A stretch of 64,000 nucleotides of DNA from Clostridium acetobutylicum ATCC 824 (lineage in GTDB: Bacteria > Bacillota > Clostridia > Clostridiales > Clostridiaceae). Numbering within the stretch: the first letter of the stretch is position 1; each line of letters begins with the position of its first letter. The position numbers were made by a program, and so were the translations under genes. Below are positions 17,809-26,801 of this stretch, in pieces. The notes under the pieces are model-generated. The model saw only the letters and a list, made by a program, of their open reading frames with translations. It was not told the DNA's origin and did not search any database. The stretch spans positions 2,390,001-2,454,000 of the forward strand of contig NC_003030.1 in the NCBI RefSeq assembly GCF_000008765.1, in the 5' to 3' direction.

Positions 17809-18168
17809 TTAATTTTTCGTCTTAGAATTAAATAATAAAGCCATTAGATATCCAAAGAAAACTGCCCCGGTAATTCCAGCTGCTGTTCCCTTTATTCCCC
17901 CTGTAAACGCTCCTATAAGTCCTTTCTTATCAACTTCCGCTATGGTTGATTTTGCAAGTGAATATCCAAAACCCGGAAGTGGTACTGTTGCTCCAGCTTT
18001 ACCATACTTAACAAGAATATCATATATATCAAGCGCACCGAGAATTACTCCAAGCGTAACAAGGGAAACTAGTATCATAGCTGGTGTAATTGAAAACTTA
18101 TCCATAAGTATTTGCACAATAACACACATGGCTCCTCCAACTAAAAAAGATGCTATATAACTACTCAT
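17809..18168 (-). CDS. spoVAEB: Stage V sporulation protein SpoVAEB (membrane)
   Basis: 119 residues with about four membrane segments and the family segments FLVGGAMCVIVQ, KYGKAGATVPLPGFG and GLIGAFTGGIKGTAAG. It is homologous to SpoVAC in the same operon (shared VPLPGFG/VPITGFANS-type motif). Part of the SpoVA dipicolinate channel in the spore inner membrane. Its start overlaps the spoVAD stop by 8 bases, indicating translational coupling. Confidence 0.93.
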   Translation of the reverse strand: MSSYIASFLVGGAMCVIVQILMDKFSITPAMILVSLVTLGVILGALDIYDILVKYGKAGATVPLPGFGYSLAKSTIAEVDKKGLIGAFTGGIKGTAAGITGAVFFGYLMALLFNSKTKN

Positions 18169-19189
18169 TTTTCATTCCTCCAAACTCTATAGAAACAGCA
18201 TGTGCAATTCCTGGTATTGATTCACCTTGAAGATTTGAAGTTGTGCTCATAAGGGCTCCTGTAGAAATAAGTAATGCTTTCTTAATTTTCCCACTTAACA
18301 TATTCTTATATATATATCCACAATCCACAACTGCCGAACATCCACATCCACTTCCTCCTGAATTTGTATCCTGTTCATCACAGTTAAAGATTTTCTCTCC
18401 GCAATCCATATAAATATTACTCATGTCATAGCCATATTCTTTTTTTAAGAGATCTTCGGTTATTTTCTTTCCTACTCTTCCAAGATCCCCCGTAGCTATA
18501 ACATCATAATCCTGAGGAGTTCTACCTGTATCCTTAAAATGCTGTTTTATGGTATCTACCGCTGCAGGTGCCATTGCTTCTCCCATACTATCAGGACTTG
18601 TTATTCCATAATCTTTAACCTTACCAGCAGTTACAAACGTTATGTAGGGAAAATCACCTTGTCTTGCAAGAAGCATCGCACCTGCTCCCGTAACAGTCCA
18701 CTGTGCATCAGGCTTTCTCTGACTTCCATATTCAAGTGGGTATCTAAATTGTCTCTCAGCCGCAGAAAAATGTGATGAGGTAGCTGCTATTGTATAGTCT
18801 GCAAAACCACCATCCATAATCATTGCTGCAATACTTAAAGACTCAGTCATTGTAGAACATGCTCCATATAATCCATAAAACGGTATTTTAGCATCTCTTG
18901 CCGCAAAACTTGAAGAAGTAATTTGATTCAAAAGATCACCTGCAAATAAATAATCTATATCATTTTCAGTTAGATTAGATTTTTTTATTACTTCTGTTAT
19001 CACTGTGTAAAGCATATTGCTTTCTGCCTTTTCAAAACTTTCTTCTCCATTCATATCATCGCTTAATATAATATCGAAGTAATCTTTAAGCGGTCCTCTA
19101 CCTTCTTTTGGACCAACCATTGATACTGCTGAAACTATTCTTGGTTTACTATCAATTCTCGCCGTTTGAGAACCTAATCTTTTTTTCAA
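18161..19189 (-). CDS. spoVAD: Stage V sporulation protein SpoVAD
   Basis: 342 residues from TTG 19189, preferred because AGGGTGA lies 5-6 bases upstream; the GTG at 19198 overlaps that ribosome site. The protein has a beta-ketoacyl-synthase/thiolase-like fold: GLYGACSTMTESLSIAA has the position of the active-site Cys, and SGGSGCGCSAVV is near the C-terminus. In Bacillus SpoVAD binds dipicolinic acid on the outer face of the spore inner membrane. Second gene of the spoVA unit, overlapping spoVAEB. Confidence 0.93.
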   Translation of the reverse strand: MKKRLGSQTARIDSKPRIVSAVSMVGPKEGRGPLKDYFDIILSDDMNGEESFEKAESNMLYTVITEVIKKSNLTENDIDYLFAGDLLNQITSSSFAARDAKIPFYGLYGACSTMTESLSIAAMIMDGGFADYTIAATSSHFSAAERQFRYPLEYGSQRKPDAQWTVTGAGAMLLARQGDFPYITFVTAGKVKDYGITSPDSMGEAMAPAAVDTIKQHFKDTGRTPQDYDVIATGDLGRVGKKITEDLLKKEYGYDMSNIYMDCGEKIFNCDEQDTNSGGSGCGCSAVVDCGYIYKNMLSGKIKKALLISTGALMSTTSNLQGESIPGIAHAVSIEFGGMKNE

Positions 19190-19199
19190 ATTAATCACC

Positions 19200-19658
19200 C
19201 TATTTCATTAGATTAATTAAATAATATATTACTCCCACAATTACTGAAGAGCTCAAACCGTATACTAATACAGGACCTGCTATTGTAAACATCTTGGCAC
19301 TTACACCAAAAACAAATCCTTCTTTTTTAAATTCAATTGCAGGAGCAACTATAGAATTTGCAAAACCTGTTATCGGTACTATACTTCCTGCACCTGCAAT
19401 ATTTGCAATTTTGTCATATATTCCTATGCCAGTTAAAAATGCTCCTATAAATATAAGCATTGTAGATGTATACATACTTAAATCTGATTTTGCAACACCA
19501 TACCTAGAAAAAATATCTGAAACGAGCTGACCCACATCACATATTATTCCTCCTACTATAAATGCGCTCAAACAATTTTTCACTGTATTGGGTTTAGGTT
19601 TTGCAGCCTTAGCCAGGTTATTAAAATCAGTTTTTATTTTTTCCTCTGGAACGTCCAT
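19200..19658 (-). CDS. spoVAC: Stage V sporulation protein SpoVAC
   Basis: 152 residues with four to five membrane segments: AFIVGGIICDVGQLV, LIFIGAFLTGIGIYDKIA, the conserved SIVPITGFANSIVAPAIE and a C-terminal hydrophobic end. SpoVAC forms the membrane, mechanosensitive-type part of the dipicolinate channel. GGGAGGG precedes ATG 19658. It is the first spoVA gene here; spoVAA, spoVAB and spoVAF of Bacillus are absent. Expected to be sigma-G controlled, but I could not find a convincing sigma-G promoter in the 94 bases upstream. Confidence 0.94.
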   Translation of the reverse strand: MDVPEEKIKTDFNNLAKAAKPKPNTVKNCLSAFIVGGIICDVGQLVSDIFSRYGVAKSDLSMYTSTMLIFIGAFLTGIGIYDKIANIAGAGSIVPITGFANSIVAPAIEFKKEGFVFGVSAKMFTIAGPVLVYGLSSSVIVGVIYYLINLMK

Positions 19659-19727
19659 GTAGTTCCCTCCCTAGATATTTTTATTACAAAATTAGTGTTT
19701 ACATTTAACCTATTTTTTAAACAAAAA

Positions 19728-19757
19728 AATAGTATACACTTAATTGTGCATACTATT
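19728..19757 (-). terminator. Terminator after sigF
   Basis: 12-base arms 19728-19739 and 19746-19757 (one G-U pair), followed on the minus strand by seven T. It separates spoIIA from spoVA transcription and its stem overlaps the sigF stop. Confidence 0.8.
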
Positions 19758-20511
19758 TGGTTAGTTTTTCCCTTATAGCCTTCAGTATTCTTTTCTCTAT
19801 TCTTGAAACTTGTACCTGACTTATTCCCAGCATATTTGCGACCTGAGTTTGAGTTTTATCCTTGAAATATCTAAGCATTATTATTTGTTTTGACTTGTTA
19901 TCTAAACTTTTTATAATTTGTTTAAGCACTATTTTATCTATAACGTCTGAATCTTCAGAATATGGGTCACTTAATTTATCTATTAAAAGAACAGGAGACC
20001 CATCATCTTGATGAACAACGTCATATAAGTACTGCATACTAGTAGTAGATTCTGTAGCCATTATTATTTCCTCTTTATCTATTCCTGAAAACTTAGATAA
20101 CTCATCTATTGTAGGCTCTCTATTTAATTCTTTGACTAACTTTTCTCTATCATAGTGAAGTTGTCTTGCCGTACTTTTTACACTTCTACTAACTTTTATT
20201 ATTCCGTCATCTCTCAAAAATCTTTTTATCTCCCCCATAATCATAGGAACAGCATAGGTAGAGAATTTAACTTTATAGTCAGAATTAAAATTATTAACAG
20301 CCTTTACGAGTCCCATACAACCTATTTGAAAAATATCGTCATATTCATAACCCCTATTTAAAAATTTTCTACTTATTGCTGATACTAGCGGAAGATTATT
20401 CTCAATAATTTTGTTTAAAGCTTCCTTATTACCTTCATGAACACTTTTTATCAATTTCTCGTTATCGTTATAATTAGGCTCTTCTTTTTTTAAAGTATTT
20501 TCTTTTCCCAT
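19753..20511 (-). CDS. sigF: Sporulation sigma factor sigma-F (SpoIIAC)
   Basis: 252 residues. Region 2 (FLNRGYEYDDIFQIGCMGLVKAV, FSTYAVPMIMGEIKRFLRDD), region 3 and region 4 with the helix-turn-helix TQTQVANMLGISQVQVSRIEKR are all intact. It is the first forespore-specific sigma factor, held inactive by SpoIIAB. GGGGAAG lies 8 bases before ATG 20511. Third gene of spoIIAA-spoIIAB-sigF, 33 bases after spoIIAB. Confidence 0.97.
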   Translation of the reverse strand: MGKENTLKKEEPNYNDNEKLIKSVHEGNKEALNKIIENNLPLVSAISRKFLNRGYEYDDIFQIGCMGLVKAVNNFNSDYKVKFSTYAVPMIMGEIKRFLRDDGIIKVSRSVKSTARQLHYDREKLVKELNREPTIDELSKFSGIDKEEIIMATESTTSMQYLYDVVHQDDGSPVLLIDKLSDPYSEDSDVIDKIVLKQIIKSLDNKSKQIIMLRYFKDKTQTQVANMLGISQVQVSRIEKRILKAIREKLTK

Positions 20512-20544
20512 AACATTAGCTTCCCCGCTGTTTCCCTCCTCATA

Positions 20545-20976
20545 TTAATCTTCAATGAGAGCGAACTTTTTTTTCATTATTATTTTAGTTCCCTTTCCTT
20601 TTTCAGATTCAACTTTTATATTATCCATAAAGCTTTCCATAACCGTGAATCCCATACCAGATCTTTCTAAATCAGGTCTTGATGTATAAAGGGGTTCCAT
20701 TGCCTTTTCTATGTTCTCTATCCCTATTCCTTCGTCCATAACCTCTATTGTCAGTTCCCTATCTTCTATCACTGCACATATTGTAACTACTCCTCCTTTA
20801 TTTTCATATCCATGGATAATAGCATTTGTAACTGCTTCTGATACTGCCATTTTAACGTCATCAATTTCCTCTAAAGTGGGATCAAGCTCTGACGCAAAAG
20901 ATGCTACAGTGACCCTTGCAAAACTTTCATTTTCAGATTTTGCTAAAAACTTTAGTTCCATTTTATTTTCTAACAT
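20545..20976 (-). CDS. spoIIAB: Anti-sigma-F factor SpoIIAB
   Basis: 143 residues, GHKL ATP-binding fold: N-box [14 protein letters not shown]1 box [11 protein letters not shown] and G2 box [14 protein letters not shown] are present. It binds sigma-F and phosphorylates SpoIIAA with ATP. GGGGGGA precedes ATG 20976. It lies 13 bases after spoIIAA. Confidence 0.97.
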   Translation of the reverse strand: MLENKMELKFLAKSENESFARVTVASFASELDPTLEEIDDVKMAVSEAVTNAIIHGYENKGGVVTICAVIEDRELTIEVMDEGIGIENIEKAMEPLYTSRPDLERSGMGFTVMESFMDNIKVESEKGKGTKIIMKKKFALIED

Positions 20977-20989
20977 TGAAATCCCCCCA

Positions 20990-21325
20990 TTAAATACTTG
21001 TGACAGCTTTATCTAAACTGCCATAAATGTTTATTATCTTAAGCATTCCAGACAACTCAAAAATTCTTCTAACTGACTCTTTTGGTCCTACTACACATAT
21101 ACTACCGCCAGAAGAATTAAGTTTTTTATACCTTCCAATTACTACTCCAATTCCTGAGCTGTCCATAAATGTAACATTAGAAAAGTCTAAGATTACATTT
21201 TTATATCCTTTAAATTTTATATGATCATCTATTTTATTTCTTATCTCTTCTGAACTATGATGATCAAGTTCTCCAATTATAGAAACCACAAGCTTACCAT
21301 TGATATCCTTAAAATCTAAATTCAT
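20990..21325 (-). CDS. spoIIAA: Anti-anti-sigma factor SpoIIAA
   Basis: 111 residues, STAS domain. The phosphorylation site is in [14 protein letters not shown], with S57 equivalent to Bacillus S58. Dephosphorylated SpoIIAA releases sigma-F from SpoIIAB in the forespore. First gene of the operon, preceded by a sigma-H promoter at 21370-21396. The dacF gene that precedes it in Bacillus is not here; a DNA methyltransferase gene occupies that position. Confidence 0.97.
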   Translation of the reverse strand: MNLDFKDINGKLVVSIIGELDHHSSEEIRNKIDDHIKFKGYKNVILDFSNVTFMDSSGIGVVIGRYKKLNSSGGSICVVGPKESVRRIFELSGMLKIINIYGSLDKAVTSI

Positions 21326-21369
21326 AATTAATTCCCCCTGAAATTATAAATCAAATGCACTAAGTATTT

Positions 21370-21396
21370 ATTCTATAAACTTATCCAATTTCCTTT
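21370..21396 (-). promoter_or_regulatory. Sigma-H promoter of spoIIA
   Basis: Minus strand AAAGGAAAT (21388-21396) matches the RnAGGAwww -35 element and ATAGAAT (21370-21376) the RnnGAAT -10 element, with an 11-base spacer, 45 bases before spoIIAA. This matches the known sigma-H control of spoIIA. Confidence 0.85.
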
Positions 21397-21464
21397 TTTA
21401 TACAATACTTTATATTTGTATTTTTTCCATTTTATATATTTTTATACATGTAATTATAAAAAAA

Positions 21465-21490
21465 CCGGGATTTTATCTAGAATTTCCCGG
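21465..21490 (-). terminator. Terminator after the DNA methyltransferase gene
   Basis: CCGGGA/TCCCGG stem (21465-21470 with 21485-21490), then a run of T on the minus strand, directly after the methyltransferase stop and before the spoIIA promoter. Confidence 0.75.
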
Positions 21491-21496
21491 AAATTT

Positions 21497-23242
21497 TTAT
21501 ATTATATTATTTATTATCTTGATTTCTCTTTCTGTAAAACCGAACTTTTCATAAAGCATCTCTTCCTTAAATTCATGTTCATAATTTAAAGGGGCTGGAA
21601 TACATAATTTCATAAGTGTGTTAGGATAATACTCATATATGTTCTCTCCAAGCTTCTTGGCAAAGGTTTTAAAGTAAAATTCATAAGTTTTACTATTTAA
21701 AATATCTGTTAAATAATCATAAGTAAATATTGATTCATCATTAATTACAATACAATAAACATCCGCACTAAAATAACTTCCTTTATCTATAGCAAATCTG
21801 TTTTTGGAGGCTTTATATGGGAAAATAATTTTTTTTCCTTCAAATACCTGACTTTTTCTTCCCCATTGAAGCTGATACCATTTCCTTATTCCCTTTAAAC
21901 ATTCACGCCTCATTTGAAGCTTATATTTATATTCATTAATGTAATTTATGGCATTAGGATACTTAGATGGTTCATCAATAAAATCCGAATAAATTATGTA
22001 CAAATCATTTTTATTAACATTATACTTTGTTACATTTTTATTCTTAATCCAAGTTCTTAGTATTTCTTTTTCTAAATTTTTTCTTAAAGCTGTTTCTTTG
22101 TCTACTATAAATGCTTTATCGCAGCCAGTAATAATACCTTGATAGCTTTTACAAATGCTTCCCAATGTAGCCATGCTATTTTTCTCAATTTTATTAATTA
22201 TATCTATTTCTTCATCTTTTCTTAATATCCATCGCTTACTGTCTAAAGCTTTTATATTAATGTAAAACTTATCAATTCCTTCATTTGTTCCATTAAAAAG
22301 TGAATAATAGAACTCATCTTTTCTATTATTTTTCATAATCTTGGGTTTTATTATCTCTATACTTTTCCTATCCCCAATTCCCCTTTCAAGAAAAATCATT
22401 ACAGTATCTATTCCTGCCTTTTTAAATGGCCTTATACCATAAAAATCAACAATTTTATATAAAGAACACTTTTCAACTAAAATTCTTCTAAGTTCCTCTC
22501 CGCTCTGGGACTCCAAAAAATATCTTGAAGTTATGAATCCAAGTTTTCCATCAATCTTTAAACAAAGTATAGATTTTTCAAAAAAGCAATATGATATATC
22601 CGCTTTATCCTTGTAAGATGGGTACATTGTCTTTAGTATTGCTGAATATTCCTTATTTATTGACTTTAGTCCAACATATGGTGGATTGCTTAAAAATATA
22701 TCATACTTAATTCCTATCTCATCCAGTAAGAAATCTTTACACAAAAAATTACTTGAAAAACACTTTGATTCACAAAACAAATCTATAGTAAGCACTTTTA
22801 TTGCATTTAAATCCACATCATACCCAAATAAGTTATTTTTAATTATATGGTAGTTTATATTTTCTTCTCTAAGTTCTAATTTATTTATATTATTTATCTT
22901 ATCTAAATTTTTTATATATATATTTCTTAAATAAATAAAGCATGGTATTATTATATTCCCACATCCACATGCAGGATCTACTATTTTTAAAAATGGATTC
23001 TTTATTATATCTTCTTCACTAATAGTACTATCTATTATGTAGTTTGATATTTTAAGAGGAGTATATACCACTCCTCTTTCTTTTTTCATCGATACAAAAT
23101 TATAGTATTTCTCGGAAAAACTATAATTCACATCCAAATCTTTTCTGAACTTATTTATATATTTTAATTTTGTTTCTATATCCCCTGATTTTTTTATTTC
23201 ATTGTATATATCATCTATTTTTTTAAAAAAATCCGCTAACAT
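21497..23242 (-). CDS. Solitary adenine-specific DNA methyltransferase
   Basis: 581 residues. Motif I DPACGCGNIIIPCF, a preceding GVVYTPLKISNYIID X-motif and motif IV NPPY (N186-Y189) define an N6-adenine methyltransferase of the gamma, Eco57I/TaqI-like type. The C-terminal half (about 340-560) fits a TaqI-like target-recognition domain (GITGCDKAFIV, KIIFPYKASKNRFAID). No restriction endonuclease or specificity subunit is adjacent, so it looks like an orphan modification enzyme. Size, architecture and sporulation-gene neighbourhood recall CamA of Clostridioides difficile, a solitary methyltransferase affecting sporulation; orthology is inference. GGAG precedes ATG 23242. It lies 29 bases after the folate gene. 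Confidence 0.88.
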   Translation of the reverse strand: MLADFFKKIDDIYNEIKKSGDIETKLKYINKFRKDLDVNYSFSEKYYNFVSMKKERGVVYTPLKISNYIIDSTISEEDIIKNPFLKIVDPACGCGNIIIPCFIYLRNIYIKNLDKINNINKLELREENINYHIIKNNLFGYDVDLNAIKVLTIDLFCESKCFSSNFLCKDFLLDEIGIKYDIFLSNPPYVGLKSINKEYSAILKTMYPSYKDKADISYCFFEKSILCLKIDGKLGFITSRYFLESQSGEELRRILVEKCSLYKIVDFYGIRPFKKAGIDTVMIFLERGIGDRKSIEIIKPKIMKNNRKDEFYYSLFNGTNEGIDKFYINIKALDSKRWILRKDEEIDIINKIEKNSMATLGSICKSYQGIITGCDKAFIVDKETALRKNLEKEILRTWIKNKNVTKYNVNKNDLYIIYSDFIDEPSKYPNAINYINEYKYKLQMRRECLKGIRKWYQLQWGRKSQVFEGKKIIFPYKASKNRFAIDKGSYFSADVYCIVINDESIFTYDYLTDILNSKTYEFYFKTFAKKLGENIYEYYPNTLMKLCIPAPLNYEHEFKEEMLYEKFGFTEREIKIINNII

Positions 23243-23271
23243 ATTTTCTCCAATTCTAATTATAAATAGCT

Positions 23272-23907
23272 CTATATATTCGAATATACTTCACTTAATA
23301 TTTTATCTTTCCATTCTTTACTATCTAAAAGTAAATCTCTGCAAGTTTTTTCAAGTCTTGCTTTTAACTCCTTATCCTCTATAGATCCTATGTTTATCTT
23401 TATATTCAATATTGATGTTTCAATAGCTGCTTCAGCCATTATTGCAGCTGCCCCAGCATCTGTTATAAGATTTTTATTTCCTAACTTTGCTGAAATCCAA
23501 ATCAATTCAAAAAGTTCACGTGCATTATTGGCTACATCTTCTGGTACTTTTGCTGCAAATTTTGAAGCTTCTTGTATACATTTATGCCTATATGCTTTTT
23601 CTTCTTCTGTACTTTGGGGAAGTTTGTAACTATTTATTATTTTTGAGAAAGCCTCCGCATCTTTATCTATACCACATAAGAAATAATCCTTAAGCTTGTC
23701 TGATTTTTCTAGACTGCTATTGATTAATTTTTTAGTTTCTTTATCATAATTTTCATAAACTTTTTTTCCTACGGTAAAGTTAAACACCATACAATTAAGC
23801 GCTGCTGAAAGTGCTGCTGAAAGTGCTGCCGCTCCACCGCCGCCAGGAGTTGGTTTTTCCGATGCAAGTTCTTTTATAAATTCCTCTATAGATATATCCT
23901 GTAACAT
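23272..23907 (-). CDS. fchA: Formimidotetrahydrofolate cyclodeaminase / methenyl-THF cyclohydrolase family protein
   Basis: 211 residues, all-helical FTCD_C family. Seen: SEKPTPGGGGAAALSAALSAAL near the N-terminus (folate-binding glycine stretch), DKDAEAFSKIINSYKLPQ and NLITDAGAAAIMAEAAIE. Members convert 5-formimino- or 5,10-methenyl-tetrahydrofolate in one-carbon metabolism; in clostridia the name FchA is used for the cyclohydrolase. The specific reaction cannot be told from sequence alone. TTGGAGGGAA precedes ATG 23907. Probably co-transcribed with the DNA methyltransferase downstream; both pathways feed methyl groups only in a loose sense. Confidence 0.88.
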   Translation of the reverse strand: MLQDISIEEFIKELASEKPTPGGGGAAALSAALSAALNCMVFNFTVGKKVYENYDKETKKLINSSLEKSDKLKDYFLCGIDKDAEAFSKIINSYKLPQSTEEEKAYRHKCIQEASKFAAKVPEDVANNARELFELIWISAKLGNKNLITDAGAAAIMAEAAIETSILNIKINIGSIEDKELKARLEKTCRDLLLDSKEWKDKILSEVYSNI

Positions 23908-24025
23908 AAATTCCCTCCAATAGTTTATAGCATTTCTATAATTCTTTGCACTTATTAGAAAACTATAATTTTTATTTTAACTTATATTTTATCATGTTTT
24001 CTAAATAATAAAAGCATAAATTATG

Positions 24026-24064
24026 TATGAGAGCAAGAATTTAACCTAAGTTCTTGCTCTCATA
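24026..24064 (-). terminator. Terminator after the nitroreductase gene
   Basis: Perfect 14-bp stem (24026-24039 with 24051-24064) immediately after the nitroreductase stop. Confidence 0.8.
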
Positions 24065-24068
24065 TTAA

Positions 24069-24632
24069 TTATTTCATAACAAGATGCTTTTTTTCAGAGT
24101 ATGGCATACTCCAGTAATTTCTGTATATATGATTTTCAATATCCTTTGGTTCATAATGTGCTTTAGATTCTCCTACTTCGCCTACAGGTGTTATTGCAAC
24201 AACTGAATATTTATCTGGTATTCTAAGCTCATCTTTCATACGTTTCTCATCAAAGGAAGCAATCCAGCAGGTTCCATAGCCTTCATTTGCAGCTGCTAAA
24301 ACAAAATGTTCCATAGCAATTGCACTATCAACTAAATAATATTCTTTTCCATTTATATGACCAGATTCAGTTGTATCTCCCACAATAGCAACTACCATAG
24401 GAGCATCCTTTACAGAATTTTTAGCATCCTCATCACTATTTATAATGAAATTCGCAATTGCATCTTTTTTTCTTTCGTCATCCACAATAACAAAACTATA
24501 TGATGTTTTGTTTTTCCATGATGGTGACATCATAGCAGCATTAAGCATATTATCAAGCTTTGGAGCCGCTATTGGTGTGTTTTTAAACTTTTTTGTACTT
24601 GTTCTTGTTTTTATTACTTGATAGAAATCCAT
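24069..24632 (-). CDS. Nitroreductase family protein
   Basis: 187 residues, typical of small FMN-dependent nitroreductases. Seen: the N-terminal TRTSTKKFKNTPI (FMN phosphate-contacting Arg/Ser), MMSPSWKNKTSYSFVIV, DSAIAMEHFVLAAANEGYGTCWI and the C-terminal PVGEVGE. Such enzymes reduce nitro compounds, quinones or flavins with NAD(P)H in the cytosol; the real substrate is unknown. Single-gene unit with its own terminator. Confidence 0.92.
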   Translation of the reverse strand: MDFYQVIKTRTSTKKFKNTPIAAPKLDNMLNAAMMSPSWKNKTSYSFVIVDDERKKDAIANFIINSDEDAKNSVKDAPMVVAIVGDTTESGHINGKEYYLVDSAIAMEHFVLAAANEGYGTCWIASFDEKRMKDELRIPDKYSVVAITPVGEVGESKAHYEPKDIENHIYRNYWSMPYSEKKHLVMK

Positions 24633-24717
24633 AAAATCACACTCCTTTCAGTATATTTTGTGTAAAAGAAATATCTTTATGTATTTTTTTATTTAATTTA
24701 TTTTTAATATAAAATAA

Positions 24718-24747
24718 GATTTCTAAGCTCCTATTAACTTAGAAATC
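24718..24747 (-). terminator. Terminator at the end of the polysaccharide operon
   Basis: Perfect 10-bp stem (24718-24727 with 24738-24747) followed on the minus strand by TTATTTTAT, 13 bases past the last glycosyltransferase stop. Confidence 0.75.
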
Positions 24748-24759
24748 CCTAAATAATTT

Positions 24760-25671
24760 TTACTTTACATAACTTTTAACATCTATAACATCTATTGATT
24801 CCTTATTACTTTTAAAGCCACCAAGTATATATTTAAATAAAGTTAAAGGCTCTTTTCGTATAACAATTCTTCCAAAGGCTTCTATAAATATATAAATTGC
24901 AAAAATAATTTTTTGATACCATTTAGAATTTCTTCTAACAAATATAACTCTATTTCTATTTAAGTAAGCATAGGAAAGACTTCCAAATTTATTTATAGTG
25001 GCTGATCCTTTGTGATATACTTTGCTTTCATATATACACATAATTTTATAGCCAGCATTTATAGCTCTAGTGCAAAACTCCGTTTCTTCAAAGAAAAGAA
25101 AGTAATTTTCAGGGATTAAGCCTATTTTCTCAAATACTTCTGATTTTACTAAAAAACAAGCCCCTTCAAGATAATCTACAAAAATATCTTTTTTTTCAAT
25201 TTCGTTGTAATTTTTCCCCTTAAAGTATCTTCTTGCAGCTGCAAAGTATAAATTTATATGTGCTCCCATTCCCTGAATAATTTCTCTTCTATAATAATCA
25301 CATATACAAGACCCTACTATTCCGACATCCTCTTTTTCAATTATCTTATCAACTAATTTATTTAAAAAATCTTTTTCTACAACAACATCATTATTCAATA
25401 TACATATGTAATCCGCACCATTTTCAAGAGCATACTTTATACCTATGTTATTTCCATTTGCATAACCTAAATTTTCCTTAGACTTTATTATATTGTATGA
25501 AGGCAAGCTTTCTTTTAATTTAACATATGAATCATCAGTAGAAGAATTGTCCACTAAAACTAACTCGTAATTATCATAATCTATATTTCCAATACTCTTA
25601 ACGCACTCCAAAGTGTCCTCATAAGCATTATAATTAAGGATTATTATATATATTTTAGGATTTCTAATCAT
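24760..25671 (-). CDS. Family 2 glycosyltransferase (rhamnosyltransferase-like)
   Basis: 303 residues, GT-A fold: IYIIILNYNAYEDTLECV at the start, LVDNSSTDDSY, ENLGYANGNNIGIKYA, the acidic metal-binding LNNDV, and FLVKSEVFEKIG with FFEETEFC. It matches COG1216-type transferases that add rhamnose or related sugars to cell-surface polymers. A C-terminal amphipathic part (about 255-290) probably contacts the membrane. Its start overlaps the preceding gene by 8 bases, so it is coupled to it. Last gene of the minus-strand polysaccharide operon; donor and acceptor unknown. Confidence 0.9.
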   Translation of the reverse strand: MIRNPKIYIIILNYNAYEDTLECVKSIGNIDYDNYELVLVDNSSTDDSYVKLKESLPSYNIIKSKENLGYANGNNIGIKYALENGADYICILNNDVVVEKDFLNKLVDKIIEKEDVGIVGSCICDYYRREIIQGMGAHINLYFAAARRYFKGKNYNEIEKKDIFVDYLEGACFLVKSEVFEKIGLIPENYFLFFEETEFCTRAINAGYKIMCIYESKVYHKGSATINKFGSLSYAYLNRNRVIFVRRNSKWYQKIIFAIYIFIEAFGRIVIRKEPLTLFKYILGGFKSNKESIDVIDVKSYVK

Positions 25672-26797
25672 CTATTTCCTTACCTCTTATTTCAATTATC
25701 TTTGTATACAAAATTTCCGTAATTTTATTCCAACTGTATTTCCCTTTAACAATTTTTTCAGTTTCTTTTCCTTTGTTCTCAAGATTATTGCCTTGCATTA
25801 TTCCGCAGAGAACATCAGTAAGGGCCTTTGAATCTTTAAAAGGAATTATTTTTCCATTACTATTCTTTATTATTTCAGATGCTATTCCCACATCAGTAGA
25901 AACAATAACATCTCCAAAGGCTCCAGCTTCGATTAAAGAAAAGCCGAAGCTTTCATACTCAGATGTCAAACAAAATATTTTAGCCTTTTTATACTCATTA
26001 AATAATAATGTTCTGTCATATATAGGGCCTTTAAATTCTATATACTTCTTTGCATCAGTATACTTAGAAAAAAATTCAGTTATATAATTCTTAAAACTTT
26101 CCTCAATAGGTCCTATAAAAACTAACTTCCAATTAGCTCTAATGTTTTTATCAATGTTTTCAAATGCCTCCATTAAAGTATTCATTGACTTTTCAGGACT
26201 TCCTATTCTCCCTACTGTTATAACTACATTTTCTTTATCTTTATAGTTTATATCTTCCTTAAATATAGGATTATCAAAATCAAGTCCATTAGATACGTTT
26301 AAAAGCTTATCTTTGTATTTAAAAAGACTTTTTTTTAACTTTTTAAATATTTCTTCCTGTTCTACTCCTATTATATCTACCCTTTTCAAATATGAATTCA
26401 AAATAATCTTTTCAATTAACTTTAGATTTTCAAGCTTTAAAACTAAAGCATTAGAGCAGTCTAGCTTTAAAAATATAGTACCTCTTCTATTAAAAAACTT
26501 ATATAAGAAGGCATACACTACAGACTTAAGTGTAACATGAAATATTTGAAGTACATCTATATTTTTAGCTTCCTTTTTTAAATATTTAAATACATTTACA
26601 AAATGACTATGCTTTTTCTCTATAAAATTTATCTTTAATCCCTTTACTTCACTTTCAAGATAATCATACTTGTCATTATTATAGCATGCTATGAATGAAT
26701 CCACATTGTGAAGTCTGTTAAGTTTGTAGGCGATCATACCCACATCCTTTACTAAATGTACATTCTTAGCCTCAGGATAAAGCACACAATATTTCAT
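25664..26797 (-). CDS. Family 4 glycosyltransferase
   Basis: 377 residues, GT-B fold. The C-terminal half has the GT4 signature: TVGRIGSPEKSMNTLMEAF, KLVFIGPIEE, EFKGPIYD and the nucleotide-sugar-binding CLTSEYESFGFSLIEAGAFG with the EX7E glutamates. The N-terminal half is less conserved, as expected for the acceptor domain. It lies 4 bases after the flippase gene and overlaps the following GT2 gene, so it belongs to the same operon. Sugar specificity unknown. Confidence 0.9.
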   Translation of the reverse strand: MKYCVLYPEAKNVHLVKDVGMIAYKLNRLHNVDSFIACYNNDKYDYLESEVKGLKINFIEKKHSHFVNVFKYLKKEAKNIDVLQIFHVTLKSVVYAFLYKFFNRRGTIFLKLDCSNALVLKLENLKLIEKIILNSYLKRVDIIGVEQEEIFKKLKKSLFKYKDKLLNVSNGLDFDNPIFKEDINYKDKENVVITVGRIGSPEKSMNTLMEAFENIDKNIRANWKLVFIGPIEESFKNYITEFFSKYTDAKKYIEFKGPIYDRTLLFNEYKKAKIFCLTSEYESFGFSLIEAGAFGDVIVSTDVGIASEIIKNSNGKIIPFKDSKALTDVLCGIMQGNNLENKGKETEKIVKGKYSWNKITEILYTKIIEIRGKEIDD

Positions 26798-26801
26798 AAA
26801 A

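Noticed and set aside
19659-19752. Sigma-G promoter for spoVAC
   Set aside because: TGTATA is present as a possible -35 element but no matching -10 element at correct spacing could be found, so it is not listed.
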